A program made the translations under genes and the position numbers. From Planctomycetota bacterium (GTDB taxonomy: Bacteria; Planctomycetota; GCA-002687715; DRQF01): DNA of 64,000 nucleotides. Position 1 is the stretch's first letter, and each line of letters opens with the position of its first letter. Location of the stretch: positions 1-64,000 of the forward strand of contig DRQF01000120.1 of the NCBI GenBank assembly GCA_011369445.1, in the 5' to 3' direction. Under the pieces are notes generated by a model that was not told the origin of the DNA, did not search any database, and was given only the letters and a program-made list of their open reading frames with translations. Positions 6,664 through 15,313 of this stretch are shown here, in pieces.

Positions 6664-8994
6664 TCAGAAGAGGGTCCAGGTCCCGAAGGGGATCATCATG
6701 CCGTCGCCGGCGTCGATCGCGTTCCAGATGCCCAGGGCCGGCGTGACACCGGTGGGAACCTGTTCGGCAAAGGAATCCGGACCCGTGGCACTCGTGTAGG
6801 TGCCGAGGGCGCCCACGAGACCCGTGCCCGTCCCGTCCGTGAAATTCGTGTCCGAGCCGACAGTGCTGTCGCCGTCGGTGACACCGATGATCACGTTGTG
6901 GGAGTTGCCCGCCGGGTTGCTGTCACCCAGGAAGGCCTGGTGATCGAACATGAGGGAGTTTGGTCCCAGTGCCCCGAAAGTCACCGAAGCCGTTCCCGCG
7001 GGGTTGCCCGTGGTCCAGTGGTACTGGTTGCTGAAAGACACCTGCACCGTGTTCACCGTCGTGTCCTCGGTCACGTCGATGGTGGGGCTGGGGCTTCCGA
7101 GACTGTTCGGGTTGTTGAGGTCCGACCACATCACCGCCACGCCGGGGCGGGGATTCGTGGTCGGCGTGCTCTGCCAACCCGCGAAGAACTCGGGCAAGCT
7201 CTCGCTGAAGTCCGAGCTGCTGGAACCAAAGGTCAGGTAACCATGCCCGTGGAGGAAGAAGTTCGTGTACTGCAATCCGTACAGAGAAACCGGCACGGTC
7301 AGGGTGTGCGGGAACACGTTGCCGCCGTTCGTCACGGCGTAGCTCGTGAGCACAATACCGGAGTTGACCACCGTCACCGGAACCGTGAAGGTACTGCCGT
7401 TCATGAAGATGACCTGCATGTCGTAGGTGCCGGGCGCCGGGAAAGCGGGCGTCACGATCTCGACCCCCTCGAAGTCCCGGAAGGGGCTCATCGAAGGATT
7501 GTTGGGCAACGAGAACGGTGTACTGGCGGTGCCGTCGAGGACGCCGACGACCGTGGCCGGCAGCGCGAGACCCGCCGGGTCGAAGACCACGGTTCCCTGG
7601 CCGAGCATGTCGGCGAAACCGTGGAACTTACCCACCACATGAATGACTTCCCCACCGGCCACGTCGAGGCTGTTCACGTCGACGCCCCGGACGTCATCGG
7701 GCGCCAAGGCCGACGCGGTCGCCGTATAACCCGTGTCTCCGGGAACGAGAGCCCAGGGCTGGGGCTGGAAGACGATGTTCTGCGTGTTCCAACTGTGAAT
7801 CCAGTTGTAGGCGCGAGGCGTGCCCATCCCGTCGTATCCCAACAAGGTGGCGTTCGTCTGGTTGTTGTCGTGCTCCTCGATCTGGGCGACACCCAAGCCA
7901 CCCGTGGGGTTGGCATGGAGGTCCGTGTCCGCGCCACCGCCCATGAGGGCCAGCCCGCCTGGGGTGTGGCCGATGAGCCCTGATCCGTTCTGCACGCTCG
8001 CCGTGGGATCCATCTGGACGAGGTCGATCTTGAAGTTGCCATCGTTGGCGTTGGAAAAGAGCTGATCTTGCAGCTGCAAGGTCACCTCGAACATATTCGA
8101 GTCGGTGTCGCCGAAGTGAGAAAGGCCGCCCGGCTGGACCGTGGGATCCCCGTAGGCGATGCGAACCTGGTTGCTGCTCTCCTGGTAGAGGATCTGGTTG
8201 GACGTGCCGCTCTGCCAGTCGGCCAGGAAGATCGCGATGGCCGGTTCGGCGTTCAGGAAACTCACGGCATCAATGGTGAAGCCGCCATTGGTGACAGAAC
8301 TTCCGCTCGAGAAATTCACGTAGCCGTTCGCGTTTAGGAAGACCTCCGTGTAGGCGGTTCCGTGGAAGTTGAACACCTTGCCGGAGATGAAGGGCACTTG
8401 GAACGACCCCGAAGAGGTGGGCGTCGCGATGACGATCTGCCCACCCTGGAAGTTGGCGTCGACCGCCTCGGTGTTGTCCAGGTTGAAGGGAGGCTGCGTC
8501 GGGTCCTGCACGATGCCCTGGAAAGCCGCGTGGCTGCCATCCAAAGCCGTGCCGGCCGCGAGGGAGAGGACGAACTCCGGCGGCGTACCCAGAACCGCGC
8601 TTCCCTGATTCGAAGCGAAGAAAGGATCGAGAGGGCCCACGCTCAAGCCCAGGCCATCGCCCACCAGGACGATGCCGCCGGGAACGGAGACGCCGGCCGT
8701 GCCGATGTCGATGGAACCGCCCCACGGCACGGGAAAGACGTTTCCGGTGGCAGGGCTCATCGGGCTGTAGAGGAGAAGCAACGGCACTCCGCCATTCGCA
8801 TTGGTGGCAATCCGCAGATCGAAAATACCGGGGACCGGCACGGTGACGTCGTGGTCGACGGGATCCGTCATGCTGGGCACCTCACCCTGAAGAGTGAGGG
8901 CGGCGTTCGGCCCGTTGACGTCGAACTGGGCGTTCGAAAGCGTCGTGAGCAAAAGGACAAGACCGACGCAGAGGGTCGGAATTCGGCTTCTCAT
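6664..8994 (-). CDS. Large secreted protein with two nidogen-like domains
   Basis: 776 residues. The ATG at 8994 has TTGGAGAC six bases upstream. A signal peptide is clear (MRSRIPTLCVGLVLLLTTLSNAQ). Two similar beta-rich modules can be seen: one around FHGTAYTEVFLNANGYVNFSS with FLADWQSGTSNQILYQESSN, and one around YTNFFLHGHGYLTFGSSSSD with VAVMWSDLNNPNS. Both resemble the extracellular NIDO-type domain (surface strand, then 'W-D' strand, then a motif for a homogeneous equation of matter such as VTDGDS). Asn, Gly, Thr and Asp are abundant and Cys almost absent, typical of exported proteins. Function is unknown; a surface or matrix role is a guess. It has its own terminator and is divergent from the phosphatase gene. 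Confidence 0.8.
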   Translation of the reverse strand: MRSRIPTLCVGLVLLLTTLSNAQFDVNGPNAALTLQGEVPSMTDPVDHDVTVPVPGIFDLRIATNANGGVPLLLLYSPMSPATGNVFPVPWGGSIDIGTAGVSVPGGIVLVGDGLGLSVGPLDPFFASNQGSAVLGTPPEFVLSLAAGTALDGSHAAFQGIVQDPTQPPFNLDNTEAVDANFQGGQIVIATPTSSGSFQVPFISGKVFNFHGTAYTEVFLNANGYVNFSSGSSVTNGGFTIDAVSFLNAEPAIAIFLADWQSGTSNQILYQESSNQVRIAYGDPTVQPGGLSHFGDTDSNMFEVTLQLQDQLFSNANDGNFKIDLVQMDPTASVQNGSGLIGHTPGGLALMGGGADTDLHANPTGGLGVAQIEEHDNNQTNATLLGYDGMGTPRAYNWIHSWNTQNIVFQPQPWALVPGDTGYTATASALAPDDVRGVDVNSLDVAGGEVIHVVGKFHGFADMLGQGTVVFDPAGLALPATVVGVLDGTASTPFSLPNNPSMSPFRDFEGVEIVTPAFPAPGTYDMQVIFMNGSTFTVPVTVVNSGIVLTSYAVTNGGNVFPHTLTVPVSLYGLQYTNFFLHGHGYLTFGSSSSDFSESLPEFFAGWQSTPTTNPRPGVAVMWSDLNNPNSLGSPSPTIDVTEDTTVNTVQVSFSNQYHWTTGNPAGTASVTFGALGPNSLMFDHQAFLGDSNPAGNSHNVIIGVTDGDSTVGSDTNFTDGTGTGLVGALGTYTSATGPDSFAEQVPTGVTPALGIWNAIDAGDGMMIPFGTWTLF

Positions 8995-9143
8995 GTTGAG
9001 TCTCCAATAAACCAAACGAATGGGTGACGGGTAGGCAGCGCTCTTCGAGTTTCACGCTCGGATTGGCAGCGACGCGGTCGGCCCGGTAGGATCCCCGGGA
9101 GCCTTCTGTGAATCCTGCCAAGTCCAACCCGTGGAGTCCACCC

Positions 9144-9965
9144 ATGCGTCAGGGAATGTTGCTGCTTCTGGCCCTCGTTCTCGTGCTTCCCGGCCAGCCG
9201 AATCCGCCCCATCCCAAGCTGCAGAGTACGCTGTGGGTCCAGACATCGGCCCTTTGGCCGAGTCTCTGCCGCCAAGCCTACCGGAGCGCAGAGATGCAAC
9301 TCGACGAGGCCCTCGCCGACAACTCCTGGTCGGCCATGATGGAACAGGCTTCCATGCGCGGACTTAGGACGATGCCCCCAGCATTGATCGTCGATGTCGA
9401 CGAGACCGTCCTCGACAACTCCCCCTTCCAAGCCCGCCTGATCAAGACGGGAGGCTCCTTCACCGCCGCAGCCTGGGCGGAATGGGCCGACGAGGCGAAC
9501 GCACTCCCCATCCCGGGCGCCCTGCCCTTCTTGCAAAAAGCGGCGATGCGAGGAGTTCGAGTCTTCTACGTCACCAACCGCCCCCACGAGCTCGAGGACT
9601 CCACCCGAAGAAACCTCGCCCGATGGGGCTTTCCTCTGGCGAGCGATGAAGACTGCATCCTCACCCTCGGCGAGACGCCGGAATGGGGCTCCGACAAGAC
9701 CACCCGCCGCCGTCACGTCGCCGCCAACTACCGGGTCATCTTCCTCTTCGGCGACGACCTCGGCGACTTCATTCCCCAGCCCCGACGGTCCGTGGCCGAT
9801 CGGCGCCACATGGTGGACGAGATGCAGGGGTTCTTCGGCACGCGCTGGTTCGCGTTGCCCAACCCTGTCTATGGGAGCTGGGAACGCGCCCTCGTCGGCA
9901 ACCGCCGCGTCAACGCGGAAGAACGGGAGAAGCTCCGACTGCGCGCTCTCGACGAGCGCCGCTGA
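9144..9965 (+). CDS. Secreted HAD-family acid phosphatase (class B / lipoprotein e(P4)-like)
   Basis: 273 residues from ATG 9144, preceded by GTGGAG; a GTG at 9108 would add 12 residues. The N-terminus is a signal peptide (MRQGMLLLLALVLVLPG). HAD motif I is ALIVDVDETVLDNS, with the nucleophile Asp and the acid Asp two residues later. Motif II is the Thr in VFYVTNRPH, a Lys lies in WGSDKTTRRR, and the acidic motif IV is FLFGDDLGDF. This order and the DVDETVLDN core match the acid phosphatase B / 5'-nucleotidase e(P4) group, which strips phosphate from nucleotides in the periplasm. There is no lipobox Cys, so it is probably soluble or merely exported rather than a lipoprotein. Confidence 0.85.
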   Translation: MRQGMLLLLALVLVLPGQPNPPHPKLQSTLWVQTSALWPSLCRQAYRSAEMQLDEALADNSWSAMMEQASMRGLRTMPPALIVDVDETVLDNSPFQARLIKTGGSFTAAAWAEWADEANALPIPGALPFLQKAAMRGVRVFYVTNRPHELEDSTRRNLARWGFPLASDEDCILTLGETPEWGSDKTTRRRHVAANYRVIFLFGDDLGDFIPQPRRSVADRRHMVDEMQGFFGTRWFALPNPVYGSWERALVGNRRVNAEEREKLRLRALDERR

Positions 9966-9989
9966 CTCGGTCGGCCGCGGCTTCGTCGT

Positions 9990-10295
9990 TCACGCCCCGG
10001 CCAGCTTCTCTTCCACGCTTTGCACCTTGTCGTCCATCGACTGGTCTCGGTCGACGCGCGTTCCGAAGCGCAGTGTGGAGCTAATCCGCGGTGCCCCCAT
10101 CTCGTGAACCCGTTCATGACAGCGTTTGATCGCCGCCATGACGTCGTCCCATTCGCCCTCCACATTCGTCCCGTAGGCGTGCAGCTTGTGGGCGAGGCCC
10201 ATCTGTTGAAAAACCTTCTCGCACTCGGCCACGTAGTCCGAAACGCTCGTCCCCACACCGAGGGGAATCACGCAAAGATCCGCGATCACTTTCAT
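9990..10295 (-). CDS. MTH1187/YqgV-family thiamine-binding protein
   Basis: 101 residues. The ATG at 10295 is chosen because AAAGGA lies 8 bases upstream; an ATG three codons earlier lacks room for a site. Residues VIADLCVIPLGVGTSVSDYV, LHAYGTNVEGEWDDVM and IKRCHERVHEMGAPRISSTLRFGTRVD fit the small ferredoxin-like-fold family that binds thiamine or related pyrimidines in the cytoplasm. The physiological role of the family is not settled. Its start is only 18 bases from the divergent biotin ligase start, so each promoter must lie within the other gene or overlap it. Confidence 0.85.
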   Translation of the reverse strand: MKVIADLCVIPLGVGTSVSDYVAECEKVFQQMGLAHKLHAYGTNVEGEWDDVMAAIKRCHERVHEMGAPRISSTLRFGTRVDRDQSMDDKVQSVEEKLAGA

Positions 10296-10313
10296 CCGTC
10301 TCATCCTTTGCTA

Positions 10314-11096
10314 ATGCGGTTCATGGAAGCCCGCGACATTCTCTCCCATCTTCGCACCCAAACCCTCGGGAGAACACTCCGTCTCCATGACGAGGTCGAC
10401 TCCACCAACCTGAGAGCGGTCGCCGCCATCCGGACCGGCTGCGCCGTTCACGGGGAGGTCCATATGGCTCGTAGACAAACAGCCGGACGCGGCACCGGCG
10501 AGCGGTCCTGGGATTCGGCATCGCCTGACGGGCTCTGGGCCACCCTCGTACTCCTGGAGGGTCCGCCCCTGCCCGCCCCTCTCCCCTTCTGGCCCGCTCT
10601 CGCCATCCACGACGTGCTCACCCGGGAATTCGCCGTCCCCGCCCGCCTGAAGTGGCCGAACGACGTACTCGTCCATGCGAGAAAGATCGCCGGCATCCTC
10701 GTGGAGACGACCCCCACCCCCGACGGAGGGCAAGGTTATGCGGTGGGGATGGGCGTCAATCTCCTCCAGACCGCCTTCGAAGGCGACCTCGCTGGGACCG
10801 CCACGTCCCTACGCATGGAAATCGGGCTCGATGTGCCGCCGGCGGCCTTCCTCATCTCGCTCCTCGAAGCCTTGGAAGCCTGGGAGGAACGCGACCTTCT
10901 GGATGGCTTCGTGAAGGCGTCCCGCATGCTTCTGCGCCCCCTTCGCGCCGAACGCGACGGGACATGGATCACAGCAACCCCCATCGGCATCACGAAGGAG
11001 GGTTTCTTGGAGGTGGAACGCGAGGACGGCTCCCTCGAGACCTGGGTCTCGGGCGGCGCCGTCCGCATCGATCCCGAAAGCCTCGATCAGCCCTGA
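10314..11096 (+). CDS. birA: Biotin-[acetyl-CoA-carboxylase] ligase, class I (no DNA-binding domain)
   Basis: 260 residues. It joins biotin to the carrier protein of biotin-dependent carboxylases by way of biotinyl-AMP. The catalytic domain is seen from the start: HDEVDSTNLRA, then ARRQTAGRGTGERSWDS (the biotin- and ATP-binding GRGxxxRxW loop), LKWPNDVLVHARKIAGILVE (KWPND with the catalytic Lys), and VGMGVNLL. The C-terminal SH3-like domain is present (GITKEGFLEVEREDG). There is no N-terminal helix-turn-helix, so it is an enzyme without the repressor function of the E. coli protein. An ATG at 10323 is a possible later start. The 3' end overlaps the convergent hemB by 10 bases. Confidence 0.93.
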   Translation: MRFMEARDILSHLRTQTLGRTLRLHDEVDSTNLRAVAAIRTGCAVHGEVHMARRQTAGRGTGERSWDSASPDGLWATLVLLEGPPLPAPLPFWPALAIHDVLTREFAVPARLKWPNDVLVHARKIAGILVETTPTPDGGQGYAVGMGVNLLQTAFEGDLAGTATSLRMEIGLDVPPAAFLISLLEALEAWEERDLLDGFVKASRMLLRPLRAERDGTWITATPIGITKEGFLEVEREDGSLETWVSGGAVRIDPESLDQP

Positions 11097-12094
11097 AGGA
11101 AGCGTGCCACGTCCTTCGCCGCGTAGGTCAAGATGACGTCCGCACCGGCGCGGCGGATACAAAGGTGGGATTCCATCATCACGGCCTGATGATCGAGCCA
11201 CCCCTTCTCTCCCGCCGCGATGAGCATCGCGTACTCGCCGCTCACGTGATACGCGGCGACGGGCACGGAGGAGGCCTCCTTCACCCGCCAAAGCACGTCG
11301 AGATAGGGCAGGGCCGGCTTGACCATGACCATGTCCGCGCCCTCCTCGATATCGAGGGTGAGTTCGCGCAAGGCCTCTTTCCCGTTGGCGGGATCCATCT
11401 GATAGGTCTTCTTGTCGCCGAAGCGCGGCGCCGATTCCAACGCGTCTCGGAAGGGACCGTAGAACGACGAGGCGTACTTGGCCGTGTAGGCAAGGATGCC
11501 CACATCGGTGAACCCCGCCTCGTCGAGGGATTCCCGAATGAATCCCACGCGGCCGTCCATCATGTCGGAGGGTGCCACGATGTCCGCCCCCGCTTTCGCC
11601 TGCGCGATCGCCATGGCGGCCAGCACCTCGAGGGTTTCGTCATTGACGATGACCCCATCCCGCACGATGCCGTCGTGTCCGTCGCTGGAATAGGGGTCCA
11701 TCGCCACATCCGTGATGACGGTGAGGGCGGGCGCCGCCTCCTTGAGGGCCTTGATCGTCCGCTGGAGCAGACCATCCGGGTTGGTCGACTCCGTCGCCAT
11801 GGAATCCTTCAAACTCTCGTCGATCGCAGGGAAAAGGGCCACGGCCGGGATTCCCAAGGCCTCCGCCTCCTTCACCTCTCCCACGAGCACGTCGATGCTC
11901 ATCCGTTCGACGCCCGGCATCGAGGAGATCGGTTGGCGGGTATCCTCACCGTCCACGACGAAGACCGGCCAGATGAGATTGTCCGGCGAAAGGTGCGTCT
12001 CCCGCACCATGCGACGGATGGAATCCGTGCGCCGGTTCCTCCGCGGTCGCTCCGGCAGATCCAGGACGTATTCGAGTTCGTTTTCGTCCGTCAT
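11087..12094 (-). CDS. hemB: Delta-aminolevulinic acid dehydratase (porphobilinogen synthase)
   Basis: 335 residues. It condenses two 5-aminolevulinate molecules to porphobilinogen in haem synthesis. AAGGAGAC seven bases before the ATG at 12094 sets this start. Schiff-base lysines lie in AYTAKYASSFYGPFRDA and ADMVMVKPALPYLDV. The metal-site segment reads TDVAMDPYSSDGHDG: the three cysteines of zinc enzymes are replaced by Ala and Asp, so this is the magnesium/potassium-dependent form known in plants and Pseudomonas. An allosteric-type RRTDSIRRMVRET N-terminal arm is present. No other haem gene is in the window. Confidence 0.96.
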   Translation of the reverse strand: MTDENELEYVLDLPERPRRNRRTDSIRRMVRETHLSPDNLIWPVFVVDGEDTRQPISSMPGVERMSIDVLVGEVKEAEALGIPAVALFPAIDESLKDSMATESTNPDGLLQRTIKALKEAAPALTVITDVAMDPYSSDGHDGIVRDGVIVNDETLEVLAAMAIAQAKAGADIVAPSDMMDGRVGFIRESLDEAGFTDVGILAYTAKYASSFYGPFRDALESAPRFGDKKTYQMDPANGKEALRELTLDIEEGADMVMVKPALPYLDVLWRVKEASSVPVAAYHVSGEYAMLIAAGEKGWLDHQAVMMESHLCIRRAGADVILTYAAKDVARFLQG

Positions 12095-12249
12095 GGCCCG
12101 TCTCCTTGGTGTCCGCCCGAGAGCGGTCGTCCTTGTCACGGCGCCCCCGACCGGCGATAACGAATCGCCCGGGGCGTCCCGGGCAAATCTGCGCCTTCCA
12201 CCCCTTCGGGTCAAGGCCGACGTTCAACTCCGCCGGGAGCCACCGCACG

Positions 12250-12909
12250 ATGACCGACAGCTCTGAGCCCCTGCGGGATGACCGACTCGTCGGAGTGGAG
12301 GACGGCCCGCAGGTGGAGATCAAGGTCAAGGGGTCCCGCTTCCTCGCTCAGGTCTTTCAGGTGATGACCGAGGCCGAGGCGAGGGAGCGATTGCGAATCA
12401 TCCGCAAGCGCTACCACGACGCCACCCACCACGGGAGCGCTTGGCGGCTCCCGCCCCCGCAAGACCCCATCGAGGCAGCGGACGACGACGGTGAGCCCTC
12501 CGGGACGACCGGTCCACCCATCCTCTTGCAACTCCGAGGGGCCGAACTCCTGGGCGCCCTGTGCATCGTCACACGGTGGTTCGGCGGCACGAAGCTCGGA
12601 ACGGGCGGGCTCGCTCGCGCGTACGGGGACGCCGCGGCACAAGCCGTCGCGGCCGCGCCCCGGACGACCCTGTGGCGCGCGCAGCAAATCCGCCTCGAGC
12701 CCTCATGGGAGGACGTGGGGGCCATCGAAGCGGTGCTGGCGCGGGAGGCTTCAAGACTCCTCAGCATCGACCGCAGCTTCGGCGAGCGCCCCGTATTCAC
12801 CCTCACGGTCCCCCTGAGTCAATGTGTCCCCATCCTCGATGCCGTCCGCCAGGCCACCGGCGCTCGCGCCCAGGCTCACCCCGGGCCTGAGTTCCTCCAC
12901 CCGGCTTAG
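12250..12909 (+). CDS. IMPACT/YigZ-family protein
   Basis: 219 residues. It shows the conserved IMPACT/UPF0029 core: VKGSRFLAQVFQV, then KRYHDATHHGSAWR, DDGEPSGTTGPPIL and IVTRWFGGTKLGTGGLARAY, followed by a C-terminal ferredoxin-like domain. The bacterial relatives (YigZ, YvyE) have been linked to translation or ribosome-associated processes, but their biochemical role is uncertain. It is divergent from hemB. No strong ribosome-binding site is seen, but the conserved region begins shortly after this ATG. Confidence 0.9.
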   Translation: MTDSSEPLRDDRLVGVEDGPQVEIKVKGSRFLAQVFQVMTEAEARERLRIIRKRYHDATHHGSAWRLPPPQDPIEAADDDGEPSGTTGPPILLQLRGAELLGALCIVTRWFGGTKLGTGGLARAYGDAAAQAVAAAPRTTLWRAQQIRLEPSWEDVGAIEAVLAREASRLLSIDRSFGERPVFTLTVPLSQCVPILDAVRQATGARAQAHPGPEFLHPA

Positions 12910-12985
12910 ACATCCTTCCCAAGTCGCCGGGATCGGATAACGTCTTCTTGTCTCACCCACCGACTCGGTCTGGAGCAGATTCGAC

Positions 12986-15229
12986 ATGACGCGCATCGTG
13001 AGTATCGGCGGGGGCCCGGGCGGGCTCTATTCCGCAATCCTCCTCAAAAAAGCCTTCCCCGAAACCACCATCGAGGTCTTCGAACGGAATGCACCGGACG
13101 ACACCTTCGGGTGGGGCGTCGTTTTCTCAGACGAAACGCTACAGGCCTTCGAAGAGGAAGACCCTGAGAGCTATCGGAGCATCACGGAGAGCTTCATCCA
13201 CTGGACGGACATCGACACGTTCCACAGGGGCGAGCACGTTCGATCCACGGGCCACGGGTTCTCGGGACTCTCCCGCCAGCGGCTACTAACGATCCTGCAG
13301 GATCGCGCCCAGGACCTCGGCGTGGCCATCCACTTCAAAACGGAGATCGACTCTCTCGACGAGGTGGGCGAAGCCGATCTGCTCATCGCGGCCGACGGCG
13401 TCAACAGTTTCATCCGCGAACGGTACGCGGACAGCTTCCGCCCCACCGTCGACTGGCGGAAATGCCGGTTCTCCTGGCTGGGCACCAACAAGCCCCTCGA
13501 AGCCTTCACGTTCATCTTCAAGCGGAACGAACACGGGCTTTTCCGCGTCCACGCCTACCCCTTCCAGGAGGGTCTCGGTACGTGGATTGTGGAATGCACG
13601 GAAGACACCTGGAAGAACGCCGGCCTGGACAAGGTCGACGACGAAGGCACGGTGAAGTACTGCGAGGACCTCTTCGCCGAGGAGTTGGACGGACACCATC
13701 TGCTGGCGAACCGTTCCATCTGGCGTCGCTTTCCCACAATCACCTGCGAGAACTGGCGGCACGGCAACGTCGTTCTTCTGGGTGACGCGGTCCACACCGC
13801 CCACTTCTCCATCGGCTCGGGCACGAAGCTCGCCATGGAGGATGCCGTAGCGCTCCGCGATGCCCTCGTGACCCACGGGATGAACGACATAGCCCGCACG
13901 CTGGATGCCTACCAGGAGGCTCGACGCGTGGACGTCATCAAGGTGCAAAAGGCTGCCGACACGAGTCTCAAGTGGTTCGAGAACACCGAGCGCTACGAGG
14001 AGCAGCCGATCCTCCAGTTCACCTTCAACCTCATGACGCGCTCCAAGAAGATCACCTGGGACAACCTCGCCCTGAGGGACCCGGATCTCGTCGCCAAAGT
14101 GGCGGAGTGGTTTCGCGAATCGCAGGGCGCGCCCCGCACGAGCGAGGGCAAGGCGCCCGAACCCGTCTTCACACCCTACTCCATTGGCGCCTTGAAGCTG
14201 GTCAATCGGGTCGTCGTGAGCCCGATGTGCCAGTACTCCGCAGACGAGGGAGTCCCCAACGACTGGCATCGCATCCACTACGGCGAGCTCGCTCTTGGTG
14301 GAGCGGGCCTCATCATGACCGAGATGACCAACGTCTCGCCCGAAGGGCGAATCACGCTGGGTTGCGCGGGCCTTTGGAACGAGACCCAGGAGAGGGCGTG
14401 GAAGCAGATCGTGGACTTCGCTCACGCCCACGCGAAAGGTCGCATCGGGATTCAGTTGGCCCACGCCGGCCGCAAGGGTTCCGCGCACCTGCCATGGGAA
14501 AAAGAGGACACACCGCTTGGCCCCGATGAGGGCGCATGGACGACGCTCGGCCCGAGTTCGCTTTCCTGGGACGATGGATGGCCAGCGCCCAAGGAGATGG
14601 ATCGCTCCGACATGGACCGCGTCCGCGACGATTTCGTCGCCGCCGCTGAACGCGCTCAGCGCGCGGGCTTCGATCTCATCGAGTTGCACATGGCCCACGG
14701 CTACCTGCTCTCGAGCTTCCTCTCACCGCTTTCCAACCGTCGAACGGACGAGTACGGAGGCTCCCTGGCCAATCGGATGCGCTATCCCCTGGAGGTCTTC
14801 CGCGCCGTGCGCGCCGCCTGGCCCGAGGAGAAGCCCCTCATCGTACGGGTCACGGCGAGCGACTGGCACGCGGACGGCCAGACGGTGGAAGACACCGTCC
14901 AGATCGCCCTCGCCTTGAAAGAGGCGGGCTGCGCCCTGCTCGACGTCTCCAGCGGCGGCAACGCGCCGGATTCCGCTCCCATCTACGGACGGATGTATCA
15001 GGTCCCCTTCGCCGAACAGATCGCTCATGACACGGGCATTCCCGTCATGGCGGTAGGCGCCATCCTGGGCGCCGATCACGCGAACACCATCCTCGCGGCG
15101 GGGCGGGCCCACCTATGCGCCATGGCCAGACCCCACCTGCGCGACCCCCATCTCACCCTCAACGCCGCGAATCGTTACGAGTTCCCGGATCAGTTCTGGC
15201 CGCCCCAGTACGTCCGGGGCAGGATTTGA
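12986..15229 (+). CDS. Flavin monooxygenase / old-yellow-enzyme fusion (2-aminobenzoyl-CoA monooxygenase/reductase-like)
   Basis: 747 residues with two flavoenzyme domains. Residues 1 to about 375 are a class A FAD monooxygenase: Rossmann GGGPGGLYSAILL at the start, SRQRLL and the ADGVNSFIRE strand, and the FAD-ribityl motif GDAVHTAHFSIGSGTKLAMED. From about 390 to the end is an FMN-binding old-yellow-enzyme barrel: NRVVVSPMCQYSADEG, IQLAHAGRKGS, HMAHGYLLSSFLSPLSN and RRTDEYGGSLANRMRYPLEV. This natural fusion is known from 2-aminobenzoyl-CoA monooxygenase/reductase of Azoarcus; the group is also annotated as salicylyl-CoA 5-hydroxylase. It would hydroxylate an aromatic CoA thioester and reduce the ring. 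No CoA ligase or ring-cleavage gene lies next to it, so the real substrate is open. Confidence 0.9.
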   Translation: MTRIVSIGGGPGGLYSAILLKKAFPETTIEVFERNAPDDTFGWGVVFSDETLQAFEEEDPESYRSITESFIHWTDIDTFHRGEHVRSTGHGFSGLSRQRLLTILQDRAQDLGVAIHFKTEIDSLDEVGEADLLIAADGVNSFIRERYADSFRPTVDWRKCRFSWLGTNKPLEAFTFIFKRNEHGLFRVHAYPFQEGLGTWIVECTEDTWKNAGLDKVDDEGTVKYCEDLFAEELDGHHLLANRSIWRRFPTITCENWRHGNVVLLGDAVHTAHFSIGSGTKLAMEDAVALRDALVTHGMNDIARTLDAYQEARRVDVIKVQKAADTSLKWFENTERYEEQPILQFTFNLMTRSKKITWDNLALRDPDLVAKVAEWFRESQGAPRTSEGKAPEPVFTPYSIGALKLVNRVVVSPMCQYSADEGVPNDWHRIHYGELALGGAGLIMTEMTNVSPEGRITLGCAGLWNETQERAWKQIVDFAHAHAKGRIGIQLAHAGRKGSAHLPWEKEDTPLGPDEGAWTTLGPSSLSWDDGWPAPKEMDRSDMDRVRDDFVAAAERAQRAGFDLIELHMAHGYLLSSFLSPLSNRRTDEYGGSLANRMRYPLEVFRAVRAAWPEEKPLIVRVTASDWHADGQTVEDTVQIALALKEAGCALLDVSSGGNAPDSAPIYGRMYQVPFAEQIAHDTGIPVMAVGAILGADHANTILAAGRAHLCAMARPHLRDPHLTLNAANRYEFPDQFWPPQYVRGRI

Positions 15230-15313
15230 CCCCGGAAATCCCGGCACCCCCGCTGACAAGGTCGCCTCTCCCGTGGTATGAAGGAGCGGGATCGAGGTGG
15301 AGACGAACAAACG

